Shown: piece after piece, positions 43,410 to 50,739 of the stretch
Layout of the letters: each line of letters opens with the position of its first letter
How positions within the stretch are numbered: position 1 is the stretch's first letter
Origin: Pedobacter roseus
GTDB taxonomy: Bacteria > Bacteroidota > Bacteroidia > Sphingobacteriales > Sphingobacteriaceae
Length of the DNA stretch: 64,000 nucleotides
Assembly (NCBI RefSeq): GCF_014395225.1
Contig: NZ_CP060723.1
Location: 3,782,001-3,846,000 of the forward strand
Direction: 5' to 3'
Notes under the pieces: generated by a model
The model's input: the letters and a program-made list of their open reading frames with translations, nothing else
Databases searched by the model: none
Told to the model about the DNA's origin: nothing
Program-made: the position numbers and the translations under genes

Positions 43410-44903
43410 ATGCTCCATATCCCTTTATTTAAACGCTTTGCCCTATTATTCTTTCTTTTTGCGACAAACGTCGCATTCGCGCAAAAAGCCCATCAGGTAA
43501 AAGATATCCCCGATCCTAAAAAAAATGGTGGCGGTTATGTAAGTGATCCTGACAAAATTTTGGGCAGCGACGCCGTTTCGCAGCTTAATAGCACCATTGC
43601 TGATTTTGAAAGCAAAACCAACGTGCAAGTGGCTGTAGTGGTGGTTAACGATTTTGACCACGATAAAGAAGATTTCGATTTTGCTTATGAACTGTTCAAT
43701 ATCTGGGGAATAGGCTCTAAAACGAGTAACAATGGTTTACTATTGTTTATCTCGAAGGAGCGCCGAAAATACAGGTTTATTACAGGTACTGGTGCCGAAG
43801 GTGTTTTACCTGATGTAAAGCTAAAACACATTGCTGAGCAACAGCTTTTACCAGCATTTAGAGAAAATGATTTTGCCACCGGAATTACCAATACCATTAA
43901 TGCCATTGGTGAAATTATTTTAAATCCGGAGAATAAATCCGAGCTTAATCAATTTTTTACCCAACACGACAACAGTAATAATTTAGAAAATTTCTGGTTG
44001 CCTACCGGGATAATTTGCCTGCTTTTTTGGGGAGTATTTAAAATTGTGAACAGGCAGGCTAAAAATGCGATCAAAACGTCCAAAGCGGATGATGGCAAAT
44101 ATGAGAAGATTGGCAAAGGCTGTGCAGTTGCGATGATCATCACTTTTGTAACTTGCTTTATATTCTTCTTTTTTGGTGGTTTTAAATTAATTGAAAAAAT
44201 AAAGCTGAAAGATGTTCCAATCATTTTATATGTTGTTTTAGCGCTTGCACTTTTTGGCAGGTACCTTTTCCACATTTCAGCATTGCGAAAAATGCACAAT
44301 GACGATAAAAACTTCTTTAATTCGGTAAGCACCTTTAACAAAAAGAATTTTTGGCTGATTATTTTTTCTCCGCTTGTCCTGATTACTATTATTACCTATT
44401 TATTCAAAAGGGTTAAAAATATCAGTCGCTTTAAACCGGTTCTGGATAGCAAAAACCAGGAAATGGTGCGTGTAGACCGGGACCTAAATATTGAGGGTGA
44501 ACCTTTTTTAACAAGAGGGCAACGTAAAGAGGAAATAGTGAAAGCTTATGATTATGATATCTGGGAGAGTACAGATCACAAGGAGCATATTATTAAAGCA
44601 TGGCCTGCTGAAGCGTATAATAGCTATACCGAATGTCCTGATTGTTATTTCAGAACCTACCAACTCAACAAACGCGTAACCACAAAACAGGCTACTTATA
44701 GTCATGAGGGGCAAGCGAAACTTATAAACGAGTGCAGTTTTTGCAAAAAAACAGAATTTATAAAGTGGATTACACTGGCCATGCTTGTCGAATCCAGTTC
44801 ATCATCCTCTTCTTCAAGTAGCAGCAGCAGCTCTTCCTCTTCATCAAGCAGTAGCTGGGGTGGTGGAAGCAGCAGTGGTGGTGGTACGGGTGGAAGCTGG
44901 TAG
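43410..44903 (+). CDS. TPM-domain membrane protein with C-terminal polyserine-glycine tail
   Basis: The 497-residue protein has a signal peptide (to about residue 25), a TPM_phosphatase-type domain (about 35-175, with DKILGSDAVSQLNSTIADFE, VQVAVVVVNDFD and RKYRFITGTGAEGVLPD), then four hydrophobic segments (about 193-213, 240-262, 270-287 and 310-330), a cytoplasmic part with a CPDC ... CSFC cysteine pair that could bind zinc, and a tail of about 22 serines followed by glycine-rich GGGSSSGGG. The domain order is that of YgcG-family proteins. Codons for the serine run are mixed (TCA, TCT, AGT, AGC), so it is selected protein sequence, not a slippage tract. Confidence 0.8.
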   Translation: MLHIPLFKRFALLFFLFATNVAFAQKAHQVKDIPDPKKNGGGYVSDPDKILGSDAVSQLNSTIADFESKTNVQVAVVVVNDFDHDKEDFDFAYELFNIWGIGSKTSNNGLLLFISKERRKYRFITGTGAEGVLPDVKLKHIAEQQLLPAFRENDFATGITNTINAIGEIILNPENKSELNQFFTQHDNSNNLENFWLPTGIICLLFWGVFKIVNRQAKNAIKTSKADDGKYEKIGKGCAVAMIITFVTCFIFFFFGGFKLIEKIKLKDVPIILYVVLALALFGRYLFHISALRKMHNDDKNFFNSVSTFNKKNFWLIIFSPLVLITIITYLFKRVKNISRFKPVLDSKNQEMVRVDRDLNIEGEPFLTRGQRKEEIVKAYDYDIWESTDHKEHIIKAWPAEAYNSYTECPDCYFRTYQLNKRVTTKQATYSHEGQAKLINECSFCKKTEFIKWITLAMLVESSSSSSSSSSSSSSSSSSSSSWGGGSSSGGGTGGSW

Positions 44904-44919
44904 TGTTAAATCAAATTAA

Positions 44920-45993
44920 ATGACCAGGAAAAATATTTTGATAGCGCTAGCCATTTTCATCGTTCTGCTTATTATCTATATGGCTAAGTTTACGGCCATC
45001 AATATCGCCTTATCGAAATTATCATTCCCTAATCAGCTTAAACATTACCCCTATTTGAATCAAGGCGCCCAATCAGAAAATTTTGGGGTGGAATATCTTT
45101 TCTATGACCCGGCCAATATAGATTACGATACCAAAACGGCTAGTTTTATTATAACTACGGCACATGTAAACCAGGATTTTGAAGTATACCATAAACTCGA
45201 TGCAAAAGGTAATTTAACAGACTCGCTGGTAAACGACAGCAGTGCCATCCATACTTTTCATAATGAAGGTGTGGTTTTTGGAGAAGATTATTTTATCGAT
45301 TGGTGCACATCGGGCAATAAAAACAGACAGCCTTTTGTTGATTTTTTGAACCATGATTTTAAAATGGATGAAAAGGTATGGGAAGAAATTTTTGAAGCCA
45401 ATTACAAAAATACAACTGCAGTAACTTATAAACCATCAAAAGACTGGCATTCTTTAACTTTTTATTTTAAAATGGATAAAGGCTGGCTCGCGATGAATAC
45501 ACTTAAAAATGATGAGCGGATTTATCAGGATATGGGCTCTGAAAATGAGCTCGATTTTAAGGGTTATCCGGTTAAAGGAAATCGATTTGTTGCTTTAAAA
45601 AGCAGTATAACTGGAAAATACCCATTATTAAGTTATAAAAACCAAAATGATGGAGAAACCCGGCCTTACAACTGGAAAGATCCGAAGAACCCCATCAATT
45701 TAAAGTATTTTAAAAAGGAGAACTTACAGGGCCGGGCGCCATATACCGGACTGCCACAAACCTGGGGTGGCGATGCATACTTAACATTGAAGCATAAAAA
45801 TGAAGTGATCGGTTTTAAGGAAATTGCACTCAAAAATGTTGGATTTTCCACTGAGCCAGCAATCGACTTAAATTTATACCAGGTACCGCAAGCGTTTGAA
45901 AATAAAACAGACGTTGCTTTTATTATCCTATCATACGGCACAAATATTGGCGACCGCGGTGGAAACGGACTTTATGTGGTTAAAAGAAAATAG
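44920..45993 (+). CDS. Single-pass membrane protein of unknown function
   Basis: A 357-residue protein with one N-terminal membrane helix (about residues 6-23) and a large, probably periplasmic, part. No family is recognised. The sequence looks like a beta-rich body, ending NIGDRGGNGLYVVKRK. It follows the TPM gene after 16 bp on the same strand, so the two may work together at the membrane, but this rests on position alone. Confidence 0.7.
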   Translation: MTRKNILIALAIFIVLLIIYMAKFTAINIALSKLSFPNQLKHYPYLNQGAQSENFGVEYLFYDPANIDYDTKTASFIITTAHVNQDFEVYHKLDAKGNLTDSLVNDSSAIHTFHNEGVVFGEDYFIDWCTSGNKNRQPFVDFLNHDFKMDEKVWEEIFEANYKNTTAVTYKPSKDWHSLTFYFKMDKGWLAMNTLKNDERIYQDMGSENELDFKGYPVKGNRFVALKSSITGKYPLLSYKNQNDGETRPYNWKDPKNPINLKYFKKENLQGRAPYTGLPQTWGGDAYLTLKHKNEVIGFKEIALKNVGFSTEPAIDLNLYQVPQAFENKTDVAFIILSYGTNIGDRGGNGLYVVKRK

Positions 45994-46179
45994 GAACCAG
46001 GTGTTTTTTAATGCCTGATTGGGTGCAGGATAAAATTTGTAAAAAAATCTTTTCTCATCTTCTGGAATCATTACTAAAAGAATTTCTATTTTTGGCATAA
46101 TAATGGCTCGCTCTGCATCTTAATTTGATGCCTTTTATGCAGTTAACGCTCTGTTAAAGCATCTACCAAAAATAACAAC

Positions 46180-47163
46180 ATGACTAAAATCTTATTCCTA
46201 TTTTTTGCCCTCACAATCTTTTCTACAAGCGTAAATGCGCAAGATATATACCGTGTTACGGCCGATAAATTACGTGTTAGGGCAACTAAGGATTCGAAAA
46301 GTAAGGTAATCGGATCGATTTCTAAAAATGAAAATCTGACGGTTTTAGATGCAGGCGATGCTAAATTTTATAAGATTAAATTAAAAAACAGCGAAGGTTG
46401 GGTGAGTAAAGATTTCGTTAAAAAAATTGCCCCGGCGGCTAAACCAACAACTCCGCAAGCCAATACACCACAGCCAAGTACTACCACTCCAACAGCTACA
46501 AGCAATGACATGTACCGCACCACAACTGACGATTTGCGGGTGAGGGAAAAAGCTGATCCTAAAAGCAAAATTGTTGGGCACCTGCCAAAGAATGAAAATG
46601 TTGCTGTTATCGATTCATCAAATACAAGCTTTTACAAAATCAAAGTTACCAATGGCGAAGGATGGGTAAGCAAAGAATTTTTGGTGAGGATTTCTCCGGT
46701 AAATAAACCTGCTGCAGATAAAACAACTGTTGCTGCATCGGTTCCTTTACAAACCAAGAGTTATAACAACATTATCTTTTTTGCCGTTGTTGCCTTAATA
46801 TTAATCACGATATTATATTTTTCAATCAAATATGCGAGTGGAAATAAATTTTTAATAGGCTTTTCGGTCATCGTAATCCTGGTGATCGGTTATTTCTGTT
46901 TCATTACCTTTATACAAGAAAAAATAGTTTCGGGCACCTTTGCCAGCAATGAAGATATCCAATACAAAACCTTCAATTTTAAATCAAAAGATTCGGTATC
47001 GGTTACCGATGCTTACAGGGATTCGATTTTTACCTCTAAATATGTAGTTGAGGGTGACATGATCAAATTATACGATCAGCAAAACACCATTATGTTATTG
47101 ATCAGGGATGACCATACCTTAATTGGCGAAGGCTTTACGAGGGGAACGTTTACGAAAAAATAA
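46180..47163 (+). CDS. Protein with two bacterial SH3 domains and two membrane helices
   Basis: A 327-residue protein with a signal peptide (cleavage after VNAQ, about residue 21), two tandem SH3b domains (about 22-84 and 110-172; repeated blocks LRVR, SKxxGxxxKNEN, GWVSKxF), joined by a proline/threonine linker, then two membrane helices (about 200-216 and 224-244) and a C-terminal soluble domain (about 250-325). The first domain probably recognises peptidoglycan or a protein ligand in the periplasm. The two halves of the SH3b tandem are similar enough to have arisen by duplication. Single gene. Confidence 0.8.
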   Translation: MTKILFLFFALTIFSTSVNAQDIYRVTADKLRVRATKDSKSKVIGSISKNENLTVLDAGDAKFYKIKLKNSEGWVSKDFVKKIAPAAKPTTPQANTPQPSTTTPTATSNDMYRTTTDDLRVREKADPKSKIVGHLPKNENVAVIDSSNTSFYKIKVTNGEGWVSKEFLVRISPVNKPAADKTTVAASVPLQTKSYNNIIFFAVVALILITILYFSIKYASGNKFLIGFSVIVILVIGYFCFITFIQEKIVSGTFASNEDIQYKTFNFKSKDSVSVTDAYRDSIFTSKYVVEGDMIKLYDQQNTIMLLIRDDHTLIGEGFTRGTFTKK

Positions 47164-47178
47164 ATCTGCCACCTACCA

Positions 47179-48003
47179 AACGTTCCTACGGAACGAAAAA
47201 AACATATATTTTTTTTCTACCCATGATTCGTCCCGATGGGACGGCAAATATTGTTATTGCCGTTTATTTTTAATTGACACTTTTTTTTCATTGCTGTAAA
47301 CCTTCCTGGCAAAATGGAAAAGATTGATTAAAAATTTATTTAACAGACATTTTAAACCATTGCCGGTAAACCGTCCCAGCGGGACGGCAAATATTGTTAT
47401 TGCCGTTTATTTTAATTGACACTTTTTTTTCCATTGCTGTAAACCTTCCTGGCAAAATGGAAAAGATTGATTAAAAATTTATTTAACAGACATTTTAAAC
47501 CATTGCCGGTAAACCGTCCCTGCGGGACGGCAATATTGTTATTGCCATTTATATTAATTGACACTTTTTTCATTGCTGTAAACCTTCCTGGCAAAATGGA
47601 AAGGATTGATTAAAAATTTATTTAACAGACATTTTAAACCATTGCCTGTAACCGTCACAGCAGGACGGGAAATATTGTTATTGCCATTTATATTTAATTG
47701 ACACTTTTTTTTTCCATTGCTGTAAACCTTTCTGGCAAAATGGAAAGGATTGATTAAGAATTTATTTAACAGACATTTTAAACCATTGCCTGTAAACCGT
47801 CTCGGTGGGACGGCAAATATTGTTATTGCCATTTATATTTAATTGACACTTTTTTTTCATTGCTGTAAACCTTCCTGGCAAAATGGAAAGGATTGATTAA
47901 GAATTTATTTAACAGACATTTTAAACTATTGCCGGTAAACCGTCCCGGCGGGACGAATCATGGGTAGCCAATTTGTAATTGGCGTATCGTTCCGTAGGAA
48001 CGT
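47179..48003. repeat. Composite repeat island enclosed by inverted repeats
   Basis: The left end (CGTTCCTACGGAACG, then T-run, CTACCCATGATTCGTCCC) returns on the right in inverse order (GGGACGAATCATGGGTAG, then CGTTCCGTAGGAACG at about 47989-48003). Between them lies the tandem array described separately. Both terminal words are themselves palindromes. The layout suggests that an originally short hairpin element was expanded from inside. Confidence 0.7.
47229..47956. repeat. Tandem array: five units of about 143 bp plus a terminal partial unit
   Basis: Units begin at 47229, 47372, 47515, 47653 and 47798, with a last partial copy at 47942 (periods 143, 143, 138, 145, 144). Each unit starts with a hairpin of the form CGTCCC-NNN-GGGACG, then GGCAAATATTGTTATTGCC (also self-complementary), TTAATTGACAC, a T-run, CCATTGCTGTAAACC, and CAGACATTTTAAACCATTGCC. 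The hairpin stem is kept while the 3-nt loop changes (GAT, AGC, TGC, AGC, GGT, GGC). Frames on the minus strand do not keep phase between units, so the array is non-coding. Confidence 0.8.
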
Positions 48004-48346
48004 TTGATGTTTTTTTTTTACACAATCCTTTGTTTCTAAACCCGATAGAGCGGAATAGCCCGCAGCGCAGTGAGGACTATAAGCGATAGCGGGACTGCTG
48101 TTTGAGAAGAACTACTGCACATTCATTTTCAAATAATTAGATTAAAAATCATTATATTATGCTCATATATCACGTAATGTATCTGGTAAATTTAAATAAC
48201 CACCCCGCCTTTCAGGCACCCCTCCATGGGAGGGGAATTATAAAACGCTAAAAATCAGCAACATTTATTAAAAAAATCTTTTCTATTAATTAAAAAATTT
48301 TTACCTTTGCAGTCCCTAAATAGGGAAAAAAGGAGATAATTAATTA
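48004..48346. repeat. Region upstream of rpsA with two more dispersed repeats
   Basis: Copy B of the CTAAACCYGAYAG family lies at 48025-48110 (TCCTTTGTTTCTAAACCCG, then CCCGC and GCGGGACT stem). At 48201-48240 CCACCCCGCC...CCCCTCCATGGGAGGGG forms a palindrome with a CCCCTCC/GGAGGGG stem. The rpsA promoter follows at 48302. I see no gene in this stretch. Confidence 0.6.
48302..48309 (+). promoter_or_regulatory. -7 promoter element of rpsA
   Basis: TACCTTTG matches the consensus, 37 bp before the ATG. The short leader holds the palindrome CCCTAAATAGGG directly before an unusually strong Shine-Dalgarno sequence (AAAAAAGGAG, about 48326-48335). Confidence 0.65.
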
Positions 48347-50281
48347 ATGGCTAAAAAACAAGTAGCAGAAAAAGAATTAGCAGCAAAAACAGCTGAACTT
48401 CAGGGAGAAGGCGGACGCCTGACTGAAAAAGAAACGATTGAATCAGAAGCTGATTCAGTTTCGATCGAATCGATCAAATCATCATTAGCAACACCAACCG
48501 AAGATTTCGATTGGGATGCAGATGAAAAAGTTTTCGGTAATTACAATGATGCAGACCGTAAAAAGTTTGAAGATATGTATGCCGGAACATTCAATCAGAT
48601 CACTAAAGGTGAAATCATCAGCGGTATTGTTGTTTCAATTAACAACAAAGATGTAGTATTAAACGTAGGTTTCAAATCAGACGGTTTAGTTTCTACTTCA
48701 GAATTCCGTGATACACCGGATCTTAAAATCGGCGATTCAGTTGACGTTTTCGTTGAAGCACCGGAAGATGCTAACGGTCAATTGATCCTTTCCCGCAAAA
48801 GAGCAAAAACCCAAAGATCATGGGAAGCTATTAACGAGGCTCTTGAAAATGATAGAATCATCAACGGTTTCGTTAAGAGCCGTACTAAAGGTGGTTTAAT
48901 TGTTGATATCATGGGCGTTGAGGCTTTCTTACCAGGATCTCAAATTGATATTAAACCTATCCGCGATTACGATGTATACGTGGGTAAAACAATGGAATTT
49001 AAAGTTGTTAAAATTAACCATGAGTTTAAAAACGTAGTAGTTTCTCATAAAGTGTTAATTGAAGACGATTTAGAAAGCCAAAAAGTAGAGATCGTTTCTA
49101 AATTAGAAAAAGGTCAGGTACTTGAAGGTACTGTTAAAAACATTACTGATTTCGGTGTTTTCATCGATTTAGGTGGTGTTGATGGTTTACTTCACATTAC
49201 AGATATTTCTTGGGGCCGCATAGAGCATCCGAAAGAAGTATTATCATTAGATGAAAAAATCAACGTGGTTGTTTTAGATTTCGATGATGAGAAAAAACGT
49301 ATCGCTTTAGGCTTAAAACAATTAACTCCACACCCTTGGGAGAACTTAAGCACTGACATCCAGGTTGGTTCTAAAGTAAAAGGAAAAATCGTAACTGTTG
49401 CAGATTACGGTGCTTTCTTAGAAATCATCCCAGGTGTTGAAGGTTTAATCCACGTTTCTGAAATGAGCTGGTCACAAAACTTAAGAAACCCACAGGAATT
49501 CTTAAAAGTTGGTGATGAGATCGAAGCTGAAGTTTTAACTTTAGACAGAGACGAGCGCAAAATGAGCTTAGGTATTAAACAATTATCTAACGATCCATGG
49601 CAAGAAGTTGCTGCTAAATTCCCGGTTGGAAGCAAGCACAAAGCAACTGTTAAAAACATGACTAACTTCGGCGTTTTTGTTGAAATCGAAGAAGGTATCG
49701 ATGGATTAATCCACATCTCTGACTTATCTTGGTCTAAAAAAGTAAACCACCCTAACGAATTCACTAAAGTTGGTGATGTATTAGATGTTGTTGTTTTAGA
49801 ACTTGATGTTGATAACCGTAAATTGAGCTTAGGTCACAAACAATTGGAAGAAAACCCTTGGGATACTTTCGAAACGATCTTCACTTTAGATTCGGTTCAC
49901 CAAGGTACAGTTGTTAAAGTAACTGATAAAGGTGCTGTTATTGCTTTACCTTATGGTGTAGAAGGTTTCGTACCAACTAAACACATGGTTAAAGAAGACG
50001 GTACTTCGGTTAAAGCTGAAGAAACCAATGACTTCAAAATCATTGAATTCAACAAAGAAGCAAAACGCATTGTAGTATCTCACGCCCGTATCTGGGAAGA
50101 GGTTAAAGCTGAAGCTGTTGCTGAAGAAAGAGCAACTAAGAAAAAAGAAGCTAAAGCTGCGGTAACTGCGGTTAAAAAAGTTAAAGATTCTGTAGAGAAA
50201 TCTACTTTAGGAGACTTAGACGTATTGGCTCAATTGAAATCGCAATTAGAAGGCGAAGAAAGCAAAGCTAAAAAAGGCTAG
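48347..50281 (+). CDS. rpsA: 30S ribosomal protein S1
   Basis: The 644-residue protein binds mRNA on the small subunit. It has an acidic N-terminal tail, six S1 OB-fold repeats (about 85-150, 165-235, 250-320, 340-405, 425-495, 515-580; repeated VKGKIVTVADYGAFLEI and GLIHVSEMSW type motifs) and a basic lysine-rich C-terminal tail. The number of repeats is that of long S1 proteins. Unlike most genes here it has a clear ribosome binding site. Codon use looks strongly biased, as for a highly expressed gene. The terminator is at 50303. Confidence 0.95.
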   Translation: MAKKQVAEKELAAKTAELQGEGGRLTEKETIESEADSVSIESIKSSLATPTEDFDWDADEKVFGNYNDADRKKFEDMYAGTFNQITKGEIISGIVVSINNKDVVLNVGFKSDGLVSTSEFRDTPDLKIGDSVDVFVEAPEDANGQLILSRKRAKTQRSWEAINEALENDRIINGFVKSRTKGGLIVDIMGVEAFLPGSQIDIKPIRDYDVYVGKTMEFKVVKINHEFKNVVVSHKVLIEDDLESQKVEIVSKLEKGQVLEGTVKNITDFGVFIDLGGVDGLLHITDISWGRIEHPKEVLSLDEKINVVVLDFDDEKKRIALGLKQLTPHPWENLSTDIQVGSKVKGKIVTVADYGAFLEIIPGVEGLIHVSEMSWSQNLRNPQEFLKVGDEIEAEVLTLDRDERKMSLGIKQLSNDPWQEVAAKFPVGSKHKATVKNMTNFGVFVEIEEGIDGLIHISDLSWSKKVNHPNEFTKVGDVLDVVVLELDVDNRKLSLGHKQLEENPWDTFETIFTLDSVHQGTVVKVTDKGAVIALPYGVEGFVPTKHMVKEDGTSVKAEETNDFKIIEFNKEAKRIVVSHARIWEEVKAEAVAEERATKKKEAKAAVTAVKKVKDSVEKSTLGDLDVLAQLKSQLEGEESKAKKG

Positions 50282-50302
50282 TTCTTTTTAACTGAATATA
50301 TT

Positions 50303-50336
50303 AATCCCGATAGCGAAAGTTATCGGGATTTTTTTT
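50303..50336 (+). terminator. Intrinsic terminator after rpsA
   Basis: AATCCCGATA and TATCGGGATT form a stem around a short loop, followed by a run of T. Confidence 0.85.
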
Positions 50337-50351
50337 GCTTCATCGAGTTTC

Positions 50352-50436
50352 CGTCATTTCGAGCGGAGTGCAACGAAATCGAGAAATCTTACTGTGCTAG
50401 ATCTCTCCATTCTACTACGTTCCAGTCGAGATGACG
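50352..50436. repeat. Large imperfect palindrome of the CGTCATCTCGA family
   Basis: Two 38-bp arms (50352-50389 and 50399-50436), inverse to each other with about two-thirds of positions matching, enclose a loop of 9 bp. Both arms begin CGTCAT and end in GAGA-ATCT. Single arms of the same family occur at 26369-26410 and 28775-28812, so this is the complete form of a dispersed element. Confidence 0.7.
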
Positions 50437-50593
50437 TCGTGCTTCAATCTGAGGGACGAAGCAAACTCAATCAATGGATTTTGACCACCTAAGTCACCTG
50501 AGTACACTTAAGTTTTACAGCATACTTTTATATTTTCTTAAATGTCGTATATGGTTCAATATTTGGAAACGAACGCCATCCTAAATCGGTAAC

Positions 50594-50652
50594 TCCTGCC
50601 CCGCTGTCCGCTTTACTCCGTTACACTTCGTGCCCGCTCCCATCGGGTTTAT
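50594..50652 (-). repeat. CTAAACCYGAYAG-family repeat, inverse copy (D)
   Basis: Read on the minus strand: AAACCCGATGGGAGCGGGC, then GAGTAAAGCGGACAGCGGGG. The AAACCCGA opening and the GCGG blocks match copies A-C in the same order; the central hairpin is less well kept. Confidence 0.45.
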
Positions 50653-50706
50653 GTAACAAAGTAATTCGCCCTGCCAAACCTTTTCCTATCAACCGCCTAT
50701 AATGAC

Positions 50707-50714
50707 TACTTTTG
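50707..50714 (+). promoter_or_regulatory. -7 promoter element of the hexosaminidase gene
   Basis: TACTTTTG matches TAnnTTTG, 25 bp before the ATG at 50740. No clear -33 element. Confidence 0.5.
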
Positions 50715-50739
50715 AAAAGTGTAACCAAGTCTTTTCAGC

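Larger units (their letters stand above)
50282..50739. other. Gene-free stretch after rpsA rich in repeats
   Basis: These 458 bp hold the rpsA terminator (50303-50336), a large imperfect palindrome (50352-50436), an inverse copy of the CTAAACCYGAYAG family (50594-50652) and the promoter motif of the next gene (50707). I see no gene or RNA of known type. Confidence 0.6.

Noticed and set aside
46092..46107. Sigma-54-like TTGGCAT...TGGC ahead of the SH3 protein gene
   Set aside because: The GG-N10-GC spacing fits, but the -12 box is TGGC and the -24 box lacks the final C; too weak by itself.
47412..47832. Two overlapping minus-strand frames (60 and 92 codons) with repeated peptide blocks in the tandem array
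   Set aside because: Unit lengths of 143, 143, 138, 145 and 144 bp do not keep reading phase, there is no start signal, and the peptides are only the translated repeat.
47229..47956. Tandem array considered as a CRISPR array
   Set aside because: Units of about 143 bp are similar throughout, with no unique spacers of 30-40 bp, and no cas genes are in the window.
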